Below, piece after piece: positions 34,216 through 42,629 of a stretch of 64,000 nt of DNA (position 1 is its first letter; each line of letters opens with the position of its first letter). This DNA comes from Arthrobacter liuii (lineage in GTDB: Bacteria > Actinomycetota > Actinomycetes > Actinomycetales > Micrococcaceae), in contig NZ_BMFW01000002.1 in assembly GCF_014639275.1 (NCBI RefSeq), positions 354,379 to 418,378 on the forward strand. The letters run 5' to 3'. Made by a program: the position numbers and the translations under genes. A model generated the notes under the pieces. The model was not told the DNA's origin. It saw only the letters and a list, made by a program, of their open reading frames with translations, and did not search any database.

Positions 34216-35961
34216 ATGACTGATACAGCTCTAGCCGGAGCGTCGGCGGACTCCGCTGCCGCGAAGCGCCCCGCCCGCCCGTCCCGCCCCGCCGCGAAGC
34301 CGCACGGGCAGTGGAAGGTGGACGGCAAAACGCCGCTGAACGCCAACGAAACCTGGAAGCAGGAAGACGACGGCCTGAACGTCCGCGAGCGTATCGAGTC
34401 CATCTACGCCAAGGAAGGCTTCGACGCCATCCCCAGCCAGGACCTGCACGGCCGGTTCCGCTGGTGGGGCCTGTACACCCAGCGCAAACAGGGGATCGAC
34501 GGCGGCAAGACCGCCACCCTTGAGCCGCATGAGCTGGAGGACAAGTACTTCATGCTCCGCGTGCGGATCGACGGCGGCGCACTCACCACGGAGCAGTTGC
34601 GCGTCATCGGCCAGATCTCTGTGGACTTCGCGCGCGATTCGGCCGACGTCACCGACCGCCAGAACATCCAGCTGCACTGGATCGAGGTGGAGAACGTCCC
34701 CGAAATCTGGCGGCGCCTCGAAGCCGTTGGCCTGTCCACCACCGAAGCCTGCGGCGACGTTCCGCGAGTGATCCTGGGCTCGCCCGTGGCAGGCATCGCC
34801 AAGGACGAGATCATCGACCCCACGCCGCTCATCGCAGAGCTGGGCGAACGGTTCATCGGCAACCCGATCCTGTCCAACCTGCCGCGCAAGTACAAGACCG
34901 CCATCACCGGCCACCCCAGCCAGGACGTGGTCCACGAAATCAACGACTTCGGCCTGGTGGGGATGGTCCACCCCGAACTGGGCGCCGGCTACGACCTGTG
35001 GGTTGGCGGCGCCCTGGCCACCAACCCGATGCTGGCCAAGCGCCTCGGTGCCTTTGTCCAGCCGGACCAGGCCGCCGACGTGTGGCTGGGCGTCACCAGC
35101 ATCTTCCGCGACTACGGTTACCGCCGCATGCGCACCAAGGCCCGCCTGAAATTCCTCCTGGCCGACTGGGGCACGGAGAAATTCCGCCAGGTCCTGGAGG
35201 ACGAATACCTGGGCTACAAGCTGGCCGACGGCCCCGCAGCGCCCAAGCCCGCCACCCCCGGCGACCACGTGGGCGTGCACGAACAGAAGGACGGCAAGTT
35301 CTTCATCGGTGCCACCCCGCTGGGCGGCCGCCTGTCCGGCTCCGGCCTGGTCAAGCTCGCCGACACCCTGGAGGCACGCGGCTCGTACCGGCTGCGCACC
35401 ACCCCGCACCAGAAGATCGTGGTGCTGGACGTCGAAAAGGACCACGTGGAGCCGCTCATCGCCGAACTGGACGCCCTGGGCTTGTCCGCCCGGCCCTCCG
35501 TGTTCCGCCGCGGCACCATCGCCTGCACCGGCATCGAGTACTGCAAGCTGGCCATCGTGGAAACCAAGATGACCGCCGCAAGTGCGGTCGCCGAGCTGGA
35601 ACGCCGCCTGGCAGACCTCGCCGACTCGGGCCGGCTGCCCGCGGCACTGTCCCTCCACATCAACGGCTGCCCCAACTCCTGCGCCCGCATCCAGACGGCC
35701 GACATCGGGCTCAAGGGCATGATGCTGCCAACGCCCGACGGCGACCCCTCCCCGGGTTTCCAGGTCCACCTGGGCGGCGGGCTGGCCAACAACGACCGCG
35801 AGGAAGCGGGCCTGGGACGCACCGTCCGCGGCCTCAAGGTCTATGTTGATGACCTGCCCGACTACGTGGAGCGCGTGGTCCGCCGGTTCGTTGCCGACCG
35901 CGCCGAGGGCCAGACCTTCGCCGAGTGGGCCCACGCAGCAGACGAGGAGGCACTCCAGTGA
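34216..35961 (+). CDS. Ferredoxin-dependent sulfite (nitrite/sulfite) reductase
   Basis: 581 aa with two ferrodoxin-like NiR/SiR half domains and the siroheme/[4Fe-4S] cysteines C437, C443 (ACTGIEYCKLA) and C485, C489 (NGCPNSCARI). DVTDRQNIQLHWI and ADIGLKGMM are family landmarks. The context (cysH, cysD, cysN, chelatase) makes sulfite the substrate: six-electron reduction to sulfide. Electrons probably come from ferredoxin via the reductase at 43992. The N-terminus has a 30-residue Ala/Lys/Pro-rich segment before the domain. It overlaps cysH (GTGA). Confidence 0.95.
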   Translation: MTDTALAGASADSAAAKRPARPSRPAAKPHGQWKVDGKTPLNANETWKQEDDGLNVRERIESIYAKEGFDAIPSQDLHGRFRWWGLYTQRKQGIDGGKTATLEPHELEDKYFMLRVRIDGGALTTEQLRVIGQISVDFARDSADVTDRQNIQLHWIEVENVPEIWRRLEAVGLSTTEACGDVPRVILGSPVAGIAKDEIIDPTPLIAELGERFIGNPILSNLPRKYKTAITGHPSQDVVHEINDFGLVGMVHPELGAGYDLWVGGALATNPMLAKRLGAFVQPDQAADVWLGVTSIFRDYGYRRMRTKARLKFLLADWGTEKFRQVLEDEYLGYKLADGPAAPKPATPGDHVGVHEQKDGKFFIGATPLGGRLSGSGLVKLADTLEARGSYRLRTTPHQKIVVLDVEKDHVEPLIAELDALGLSARPSVFRRGTIACTGIEYCKLAIVETKMTAASAVAELERRLADLADSGRLPAALSLHINGCPNSCARIQTADIGLKGMMLPTPDGDPSPGFQVHLGGGLANNDREEAGLGRTVRGLKVYVDDLPDYVERVVRRFVADRAEGQTFAEWAHAADEEALQ

Positions 35962-36686
35962 GTAAGCACGCCGCGCCCGTACCTGCCATCCGCCCCAAGG
36001 ACGAGCTGAAGGCCCTCGCTGAAGCCGGCGCCGCCGAGCTCGGCTGGGACGCTCCCGCCCGCGACGTCATCGCGTGGGTGGAGCGGAACTTCGAGCTGCC
36101 CGCGGTCGCCGTCGCCTGCTCCATGGCCGACGCCGTCCTGCCGGCCCTGGTCGCGGACCAGATTCCTGGCGTCGACGTCCTGTTCCTGGAGACCGGCTAC
36201 CACTTCCCGGAGACCTACGCCACGCGCGACGAGGTGGCCGCGAACCTCCGCGTCAACGTGGTGGACGTGCTCCCCGAGAACACCGTGGAGCAGCAGGACC
36301 GGCTCCTCGGCAAGGACCTCTTCGCCCGAGACGCCGCCCAGTGCTGCGCCCTGCGAAAGGTGGCCCCGCTGCAGCGCACGCTGGCCGGCTACGAACTCTG
36401 GTTCACCGGCGTCCGCCGCGATGAAGCCCCCACGCGGACCAACACCCCGCTGGTGACCTGGGACGAGAAGAACGGCCTGGTCAAGGTCAACCCGATGGCT
36501 GCCTGGACGTTCGACCAGCTGGTCCAGTACTCCGATGACAACCTCCTGCCCGTCAACCCGCTGCTTTCCCAGGGCTACCCCTCGATTGGCTGCCAGCCCT
36601 GCACCCGAAAGGTGGCGCCCGGCGAAGACCCCCGCGCCGGCCGCTGGGCAGGATCCGACAAGACAGAATGCGGGCTACACGTATGA
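35958..36686 (+). CDS. cysH: Adenylyl-sulfate (APS) reductase
   Basis: 242 aa, GTG 35958 overlapping the preceding stop. PAPS/APS-reductase fold with the paired cysteines C129-C130 (DAAQCCALRK) and C212, C215 (GCQPCTRKV), which bind a [4Fe-4S] cluster, and the catalytic C238 in the C-terminal ECGLHV. These cluster cysteines indicate the APS-using bacterial type and not the cluster-free PAPS reductase. That agrees with the absence of an APS kinase in the operon. It makes sulfite for the reductase upstream. Confidence 0.95.
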   Translation: MSKHAAPVPAIRPKDELKALAEAGAAELGWDAPARDVIAWVERNFELPAVAVACSMADAVLPALVADQIPGVDVLFLETGYHFPETYATRDEVAANLRVNVVDVLPENTVEQQDRLLGKDLFARDAAQCCALRKVAPLQRTLAGYELWFTGVRRDEAPTRTNTPLVTWDEKNGLVKVNPMAAWTFDQLVQYSDDNLLPVNPLLSQGYPSIGCQPCTRKVAPGEDPRAGRWAGSDKTECGLHV

Positions 36687-37627
36687 GCACTTCACTAACC
36701 GAGGAGACCCAGGTGACTGAGTCCGCCATCTCAACGCGCCTTTCGTCGCTGGACACCCTCGAGTCCGAGGCCATCCACATCATCCGCGAGGTCGTGGCCG
36801 AGTTCGAGAAGCCTGCGCTGCTGTTCTCCGGCGGCAAGGACTCCGTGGTGATGCTGCACCTGGCCACCAAGGCCTTCTGGCCGGGGAAGGTTCCGTTCCC
36901 CGTGCTGCACGTGGACACCGGCCACAACTTCCCCGAGGTCATCGACTTCCGTGACCGCACGGTGGAGCGACTGGGCCTGAAGCTGGTTGTCGGCTCAGTG
37001 CAGGAGTTCATCGACCGCGGCGAGCTGGCCGAGCGTGCCGACGGTACCCGTAACCCGCTGCAGACCGTTCCGCTGCTGGACGCCATCCAGTCCAACAAGT
37101 TCGATGCCGTGTTCGGTGGCGGCCGCCGCGACGAGGACAAGGCACGCGCAAAGGAGCGCATCCTGAGCCTGCGTGACGAATTCGGACAGTGGGATCCGCG
37201 CAACCAGCGCCCCGAACTGTGGAACCTGTACAACGGCCGCCACACGGTGGGCCAGCACGTCCGCGCGTTCCCCATCAGCAACTGGACCGAACTGGACATC
37301 TGGCGCTACATCGAGCGCGAGAACATCGAGCTGCCCGGCCTGTACTACGCCCACGAGCGCGAGGTCTTCGCCCGCGACGGCATGTGGCGTGCAGTGGGCG
37401 AGGTTTCCCAGCCGCGCGAGGGCGAGGACGTCATCACCAAGACTGTCCGCTACCGCACCGTAGGCGACATGTCCTGCACGGGCGCCGTGGAGTCCAACGC
37501 GTACACGGTGTCCGACGTCGTGGTTGAAGTCGCCGCCTCCACCCTCACCGAACGTGGCGCCACCCGGGCAGATGACCGCATCTCCGAGGCCGCCATGGAA
37601 GACCGCAAGAAGGACGGGTATTTCTAA
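36683..37627 (+). CDS. cysD: Sulfate adenylyltransferase subunit 2
   Basis: 314 aa from ATG 36683, which overlaps the cysH stop. A GTG at 36713 has a better ribosome site (GAGGAG six bases upstream) and could be the main start, giving 304 aa. The PP-loop is SGGKDS at 49-54, and FGGGRRDEDKARAKER and PISNWTELDIWRYIE are CysD landmarks. With CysN it makes APS from ATP and sulfate, driven by GTP hydrolysis. It ends directly at the cysN start (TAATG). Confidence 0.95.
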   Translation: MSTSLTEETQVTESAISTRLSSLDTLESEAIHIIREVVAEFEKPALLFSGGKDSVVMLHLATKAFWPGKVPFPVLHVDTGHNFPEVIDFRDRTVERLGLKLVVGSVQEFIDRGELAERADGTRNPLQTVPLLDAIQSNKFDAVFGGGRRDEDKARAKERILSLRDEFGQWDPRNQRPELWNLYNGRHTVGQHVRAFPISNWTELDIWRYIERENIELPGLYYAHEREVFARDGMWRAVGEVSQPREGEDVITKTVRYRTVGDMSCTGAVESNAYTVSDVVVEVAASTLTERGATRADDRISEAAMEDRKKDGYF

Positions 37628-39033
37628 TGACCACCGAAGCAGTTCTCCCGGCGGACCTGGAAACAGCCCTGCCCACCACGCTTTTCCGGTTCGCCACCGC
37701 AGGATCGGTCGACGACGGCAAGTCCACTTTGGTGGGCCGCCTCCTTCACGATTCCAAGGCCATCCTGGCTGACCAGCTCGACGCCGTTGCCCGCACCTCC
37801 GCGGACCGCGGCTTCGGCGGCGAGAAGGGCGGCATCGACCTGGCACTCCTGACCGACGGCCTGCGCGCCGAGCGTGAACAGGGCATCACCATCGACGTCG
37901 CCTACCGCTACTTCGCCACCGACCAGCGCAGCTTCATCCTGGCCGACTGCCCCGGGCACGTTCAGTACACCAAGAACACGGTGACGGGTGCGTCCACCGC
38001 GGATGCCGTCGTCGTACTCATTGACGCCCGCAAGGGTGTGCTGGAGCAGACCCGCCGGCACCTGTCCGTGCTGCAGCTGCTGCGCGTGGCGCACGTGATC
38101 GTGGCCGTGAACAAGATCGACCTGGTGGACTTCAGCGAGCCCGTGTTCCGCGGGATCGAAGCCGACGTGCAGCAGGTGGGCCGCGAGCTGGGCCTGGGTT
38201 CGGACGGCATTTCCGACCTGCTGGTCATCCCGGTTTCCGCGCTGGATGGCGACAATGTGGTGGAACGCTCCGCGCGCACCCCCTGGTACACCGGCCCGGC
38301 GCTGTTGGAGGTCCTCGAAACCCTCCCGGCCGCCGACGAACTTGAGAGCCACCTGGAAAGCTTCCGCTTCCCGGTGCAGCTGGTCGTCCGGCCGCAGGGC
38401 GCCCTTGCTCCCGACGCCGTGGCCGCTGGCCTGGACGCGGAGGCCTACCGCGACTACCGCGCCTATGCCGGCCAGATCACCGAAGGGTCCGTGAAGGTGG
38501 GTGACCAGGTGTCCGTACTGACGCCGGGCCAGTCGCCGCGGACCACCACCGTGGTGGGCATCGATTTCGCCGGCGCCTCAATGGAGGAAGCCGCGGCGCC
38601 GCAGTCTGTGGCCATCCGGCTGGCAGATGAGTTCGACGTCGCCCGCGGTGACACCATCGCCGCCGCAGGCACTGTCCGCGAAGCCTCCGCCGACCTCTAC
38701 GCGGCCCTGTGCTGGCTCTCGCCCAAGCCGCTCCGCGAAGGCGCCAAGGTGCTGGTCAAGCACGGCACCCGCACCGTCCAGGCGATGGTCCGCAGCGTGG
38801 CCGGCAAGCTGGACCTGGCAACCTTCAAACTCGAGGGCGCTTCCAGCCTGGAGCTCAACGACATCGGCCACGCGCAGCTCCGACTCGCGGCCCCGCTGCC
38901 GCTGGAGAACTACCTGCACCACCGCCGCACCGGAGCATTCCTGGTGATCGATCCGCTGGACGGCAACACGTTGGCCGCCGGCCTGGTCAAGGACCACCCG
39001 GGCGACCACGAGGACGAACGCTACTCCATCTGA
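37627..39033 (+). CDS. cysN: Sulfate adenylyltransferase subunit 1 (GTPase)
   Basis: 468 aa, EF-Tu-like GTPase: G1 GSVDDGKS at 26-33, switch I region EQGITIDVAYRYF, G3 DCPGH and G4 NKID. No C-terminal APS kinase domain is fused, so the product APS goes directly to CysH. The two beta-barrel domains follow to the end. It is the last gene of the sir-cysHDN operon and is followed 11 bases later by a nested hairpin. Confidence 0.95.
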   Translation: MTTEAVLPADLETALPTTLFRFATAGSVDDGKSTLVGRLLHDSKAILADQLDAVARTSADRGFGGEKGGIDLALLTDGLRAEREQGITIDVAYRYFATDQRSFILADCPGHVQYTKNTVTGASTADAVVVLIDARKGVLEQTRRHLSVLQLLRVAHVIVAVNKIDLVDFSEPVFRGIEADVQQVGRELGLGSDGISDLLVIPVSALDGDNVVERSARTPWYTGPALLEVLETLPAADELESHLESFRFPVQLVVRPQGALAPDAVAAGLDAEAYRDYRAYAGQITEGSVKVGDQVSVLTPGQSPRTTTVVGIDFAGASMEEAAAPQSVAIRLADEFDVARGDTIAAAGTVREASADLYAALCWLSPKPLREGAKVLVKHGTRTVQAMVRSVAGKLDLATFKLEGASSLELNDIGHAQLRLAAPLPLENYLHHRRTGAFLVIDPLDGNTLAAGLVKDHPGDHEDERYSI

Positions 39034-39044
39034 GTTCCCGCCGG

Positions 39045-39106
39045 AATCGCCGGAACGCTGCCAGGTCGCCGTAACGCTACGGCTGTCCGGCAGCGTTCCG
39101 GCGATT
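39045..39106. repeat. Nested hairpin after cysN, copy E
   Basis: Outer arms AATCGCCGGAACGCTGCC (39045-39062) and GGCAGCGTTCCGGCGATT (39089-39106) pair perfectly; inside, GCCGTA (39068-39073) pairs with TACGGC (39078-39083). It has the same two-level architecture and the same position just after a stop codon as copies A to D, with unrelated arm sequence. It probably terminates the cys operon. Confidence 0.75.
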
Positions 39107-39161
39107 TCGCGTTGTTGCGGCAGCCGCACGTTAACCGCAAAGGTTCCGAACGATTCGTCCG

Positions 39162-39356
39162 CAGCCGGCAGCGGCGTGGGAAGCTCAGGCGGAACTCAAG
39201 CGGGCCATGCGGGGGATCGAGTTCCGGGCGTCGGAGGCCTTCATCGACGAAATTCCTGCCGCGTACAAACCGATCGACCAGGTCATGCAGGACGCTGCGG
39301 ACCTGGTCACCGTGCGGCACAAGCTGCGGCAGTTGGTCAACGTCAAAGGCAACTGA
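39162..39356 (+). pseudogene. rtcB: RtcB RNA ligase, C-terminal remnant
   Basis: The frame ending at TGA 39354-39356 reads MRGIEFRASEAFIDEIP, AAYKPIDQVMQDAADLV and VRHKLRQLVNVKGN. This is the conserved C-terminus of RtcB (consensus like IDEIPGAYKDID and LRQIVNVKG). About 64 residues remain of a protein of roughly 400; the catalytic GMP-binding His and the metal site are gone. No start codon with a ribosome site serves it. I see it as the scar of a deleted rtcB gene between cysN and the ABC importer. Confidence 0.8.
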
Positions 39357-39430
39357 ATCTGCGGAACCGGGCAGCAGAGCGGCCAAATGTGACGCCAGAT
39401 GAACGTGCGTGACCCCCCGTTTCCGCTTCA

Positions 39431-39465
39431 TTGAACGGGTTCGGACCACTCCATATGGTGAAACA
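39431..39465 (+). promoter_or_regulatory. Leaderless promoter of the sulfonate-type ABC operon
   Basis: -35 TTGAAC (39431-39436), a 17-base spacer, -10 TATGGT (39454-39459), then six bases to ATG 39466. This is the best-formed sigma-70-type promoter in the window. Confidence 0.65.
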
Positions 39466-40614
39466 ATGACTAGTTCCAAGCCCGGGATGACCCGCATCGT
39501 GGCAGGCGAAAGCGCGGTTCCCACGCGCAGGCGCGCCGTCGAGGCTGCCCTGGCCATCGGGCTGGTCCTGCTGATCGCCGTCGGCGCCGTTGTGGCCTCG
39601 AACATTTCCCGCAACAGCGAGGCCCATGCCGCTGAGCCCAGCCCGGCTGCGGAGCTGAAGCTGGGCTACTTCGGCAACGTCACCCACGCCCCGGCCCTGG
39701 TGGGCATCAAGAAAGGTTTCCTTGCGGATGCGCTGGGCAGTACCAAGCTCAGCACCGAAACCTTCAACGCCGGCCCGGCCGCCATCGAAGCCCTGAACGC
39801 CGGGGCCATCGACGCCGCCTACATCGGCCCCAACCCGGCCATCAACTCGTTCGCCAAGAGCCAGGGCCAGTCCGTGCGCGTGATTGCGGGCGCCGCTGCC
39901 GGTGGTGCCCAGCTGGTGGTCAAGCCCGGCATCAACTCGGCAGCGGACCTCAGGGGCAAGACCCTGGCCACGCCGCAGCTCGGCGGCACCCAGGACGTAG
40001 CGCTCCGCGCCTGGCTCGCCAAGCAGGGCTACAAGACCAGCGTGGACGGCAGCGGCGATGTCGCCATCAACCCCACGGACAACGCCCAGGCCCTGAAACT
40101 GTTCCAGGACGGAAAGCTCGACGGCGCGTGGTTGCCTGAGCCATGGGCGTCACGGCTGGTGCTCCAGGCCGGAGCCAAGGTGCTGGTGGATGAGAAGGAC
40201 CTCTGGGACGGAACCGGCACCGGCAAGCCGGGCGAGTTTCCCACCACCATCCTGATCGTGAACCAGAAGTTCGCCGCTGACCACCCGGACACCGTCAAGG
40301 CCCTCGTGAAGGGCAACGCGGAGTCGGTGGCATGGCTCAATTCTGCACCGGCCGATGAGAAAGCCAGCATCATCAACGGCGCCCTGCAGGAATCCGCCGG
40401 GGCAGCGCTGCCCGCCGACGTCCTCGCCAGGTCGATGGCGAACATCACCTTCACCCTCGATCCGCTGGCCGGGAGCTACCCCAAGCTGCTGCAGGACGGC
40501 GTCGAGGCCGGGACAACCAAAAAGGCCGACATCAACGGCCTCTTCGACCTCAGGGCGCTCAACGAAGTCACCGGAACCAGCAGGATTTCAGCAGCCGGCC
40601 TCGGCCAGGACTGA
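39466..40614 (+). CDS. ABC importer substrate-binding protein, sulfonate/nitrate/taurine family
   Basis: 382 aa. It has an N-terminal basic stretch and one membrane segment (AALAIGLVLLIAVGAVVA) without a lipobox cysteine, so it may stay anchored by its signal. The mature part is SsuA/NrtA-like: KLGYFGNVTHAPALVG, INSFAKSQGQSVRVIAG, LATPQLGGTQDVALRAWL. In this sulfur block it should bind an alkanesulfonate or, as in some actinobacteria, supply the assimilation pathway with another oxidised sulfur compound. The first gene of a three-gene importer. Confidence 0.88.
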   Translation: MTSSKPGMTRIVAGESAVPTRRRAVEAALAIGLVLLIAVGAVVASNISRNSEAHAAEPSPAAELKLGYFGNVTHAPALVGIKKGFLADALGSTKLSTETFNAGPAAIEALNAGAIDAAYIGPNPAINSFAKSQGQSVRVIAGAAAGGAQLVVKPGINSAADLRGKTLATPQLGGTQDVALRAWLAKQGYKTSVDGSGDVAINPTDNAQALKLFQDGKLDGAWLPEPWASRLVLQAGAKVLVDEKDLWDGTGTGKPGEFPTTILIVNQKFAADHPDTVKALVKGNAESVAWLNSAPADEKASIINGALQESAGAALPADVLARSMANITFTLDPLAGSYPKLLQDGVEAGTTKKADINGLFDLRALNEVTGTSRISAAGLGQD

Positions 40615-40641
40615 CCCCACCCTCTACCTAAGGACGGCACC

Positions 40642-41367
40642 ATGCCAGTCGTACTGGAACACCTGGGCAAGCGCTTCGGCGACGGCGCCCCGGTACTGGA
40701 CGACGTCAACGCCAACATCAAGCAGGGCGAGTTCGTCGCCCTCCTCGGTGCCTCCGGCTGCGGCAAATCCACCCTCCTGAACATCATCGCGGGACTTGAA
40801 GCGCCGACGTCGGGCGCCCTGGAAGTGCCCAGCGACGGCGCCGCCTTCATGTTCCAGGACGCCGCCCTCTTCCCCTGGCTGACTGCCAGGGAGAACATCG
40901 AACTGGCCCTGAAGCTGCGCGGTGTTGGCAAGGCCGAACGCCGCACCAAGGCCCAGGAACTCCTTGAGCTGGTGCACCTGGGGTCCGCCGGGGACAAGCG
41001 GCCGCACGAACTGTCCGGCGGCATGCGGCAGCGCGTCTCCCTGGCGCGGTCCCTCGCACAGGACCGGCAGCTGCTCCTGATGGACGAGCCGTTCGCCGCG
41101 CTGGACGCCATCACCCGCGACCTGCTGCACGACGAGCTGGAACGCATCTGGAAGGAAACCGGCCGCACCATCGTCTTCGTCACCCACAACGTCCGCGAGG
41201 CCGTCCGGCTGGGCCAGCGCGTCCTGCTGCTGTCCTCGCGCCCCGGCCGCGTGGTCCAGGAGTGGGCCGTCACCGAGGAACACCGAACCGACGCCGGGCT
41301 CGCCGGCCAGCTGACCGGGGTCATCACCGCCCGGCTGCGTGAGGAGATTCGCCGCCATGCCAAGTAA
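40642..41367 (+). CDS. ABC importer ATP-binding protein, sulfonate type
   Basis: 241 aa. Walker A GASGCGKST, Q-loop FMFQDAALFPWLT, signature LSGGMRQRVSLARSL, Walker B LLLMDEPFAALDA and switch histidine FVTHNVREA are all present and of the SsuB/TauB/NrtD type. It overlaps the permease start by 11 nt. It energises uptake together with the genes at 39466 and 41357. Confidence 0.94.
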   Translation: MPVVLEHLGKRFGDGAPVLDDVNANIKQGEFVALLGASGCGKSTLLNIIAGLEAPTSGALEVPSDGAAFMFQDAALFPWLTARENIELALKLRGVGKAERRTKAQELLELVHLGSAGDKRPHELSGGMRQRVSLARSLAQDRQLLLMDEPFAALDAITRDLLHDELERIWKETGRTIVFVTHNVREAVRLGQRVLLLSSRPGRVVQEWAVTEEHRTDAGLAGQLTGVITARLREEIRRHAK

Positions 41368-42316
41368 CCCGTTTGTGGTCCAGGAGGAGCCGGTTGTTGA
41401 GCCTGTCGAAACCGCAGCCCGTGAGCACGTGCATGCCGCTTTGACCCGGACGTCCACCGGCAAGGAGGACCTTCGCGAACTCGAGTCCGGGCTCGATTCG
41501 CTGCAGTCCCATGCGGAGCGAAAGCACAGGATCGACTGGAGTCGCATCCTGCTGCCGATCGCAGCGCTGGTGGTCCTGGTGCTCATCTGGCAGTTCTACG
41601 TCTCCCTTGGGCTCAAGCGCCGCGACCAGGTGCCGGGGCCGCTGGACGTACTGAACCAAATGGCACTCCTCTGGGGCGAGGGCAAGGTCCAGGAATCCGT
41701 TTGGACTTCGCTGCAGCGCGGCATCATTGGCTTCGTGATCAGCGTGGCCATTGCCACCCCCGTGGGCCTGCTGCTGGCGCAGGTTGCACCGCTGCGCCGC
41801 GCTTTCGGGCCGCTGATCTCCGGCCTGCAGGTGCTGCCGTCCGTGGCCTGGGTGCCCGCCGCCATCATCTGGTTCGGCCTCACCGACGCAACCGTCTACT
41901 TTGTGGTGTTCATGGGTGCCATTCCGTCCATCATCAACGGGCTAATCTCCGGCGTGGACCAGATCCCGCCGCAATACCGGCGCGTGGGCACCGTCCTGGG
42001 CGCATCACGGCTCCAGATGGCACTCCAGGTCATCCTTCCCGCGGCGCTGCCCGGTTACCTGGGCGGCCTCAAGCAGGGCTGGGCCTTCTCCTGGCGCTCC
42101 CTCATGGCGGCCGAAATCATCGCGGTGGGCGGCACCATCGGCTTCGGCCTTGGCTCGCTGCTGGACCAGGGCCGCACCTTGTCCGACATGGCGGTAGTTA
42201 TGGCGGCCATCCTGCTGATCCTCGCCGTCGGCATCCTGATCGAACTGCTGGTCTTCGGCCCCATCGAGAAGCGACTCCTGCGTCGCCGCGGACTCCTGGC
42301 CGGCAGCACCCGCTAG
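41357..42316 (+). CDS. ABC importer permease, sulfonate type
   Basis: 319 aa from ATG 41357 inside the end of the ATPase gene. The N-terminal 60 residues are hydrophilic; then six helices follow with the coupling loop PPQYRRVGTVLGASRLQMALQVILPAALP, cut here for length at EAA-like ASRLQM. WAFSWRSLMAAEIIA is a SsuC/TauC landmark. A terminator follows within 30 bases. Confidence 0.92.
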   Translation: MPSNPFVVQEEPVVEPVETAAREHVHAALTRTSTGKEDLRELESGLDSLQSHAERKHRIDWSRILLPIAALVVLVLIWQFYVSLGLKRRDQVPGPLDVLNQMALLWGEGKVQESVWTSLQRGIIGFVISVAIATPVGLLLAQVAPLRRAFGPLISGLQVLPSVAWVPAAIIWFGLTDATVYFVVFMGAIPSIINGLISGVDQIPPQYRRVGTVLGASRLQMALQVILPAALPGYLGGLKQGWAFSWRSLMAAEIIAVGGTIGFGLGSLLDQGRTLSDMAVVMAAILLILAVGILIELLVFGPIEKRLLRRRGLLAGSTR

Positions 42317-42340
42317 CCCCGCACCCAGCGCACCTTTCAG

Positions 42341-42371
42341 GCCCGACGGCGACCTCCCGCCGTCGGGCTTT
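42341..42371 (+). terminator. Terminator after the sulfonate-type importer
   Basis: GCCCGACGGCG (42341-42351) pairs with CGCCGTCGGGC (42358-42368) around a six-base loop and is followed by TTTG. Confidence 0.7.
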
Positions 42372-42394
42372 GCCGTTCCTGCCCCGGCGGAACC

Positions 42395-42466
42395 GGGGCA
42401 CTTTGACACGGACACGCCGGGTTTCAGGGCCGGTTCGACGCCGGGACGCGCCAAAGTGCCCCGCGA
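42395..42466. repeat. 72-nt repeat family, copy R3 (inverted relative to R2)
   Basis: It starts GGGGCACTTTGACACGGACA and ends CAAAGTGCCCCGCGA. The reverse complement of R2 begins with the same 25 bases and ends with the same 16. The central 30 bases differ except for GCCGGTT, so the ends are conserved and the middle is not. Confidence 0.75.
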
Positions 42467-42590
42467 CCGCACCGGCGCCGACCAGGACGAGCCCTGGCAG
42501 ACTGGCGCCATGACCGTCAGCTTCGTGTGCCGCACCGAGGCGCCACCCTTTGTGACGCAGCGTTACCTTACGTGAACTGGTGTTGCTCGG

Positions 42591-42629
42591 CCTTTGTGGG
42601 CGAATATGACGCGGCCCTACCGTTGATCC
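42591..42629 (+). promoter_or_regulatory. Leaderless promoter of cobA
   Basis: -35 TTGTGG (42594-42599), an 18-base spacer, -10 TACCGT (42618-42623), then six bases to ATG 42630. A second copy of CCTTTGTGACGCA, identical to the sir promoter core, stands 44 bases further upstream (42547-42559). Confidence 0.65.

Noticed and set aside
34231..35934. Long minus-strand open frame (567 codons) opposite the sulfite reductase
   Set aside because: It is a mirror of high-GC codon use in the real gene; the protein is low in family landmarks, rich in Gly/Val/Asp/Gln, and the plus strand has all catalytic cysteines.
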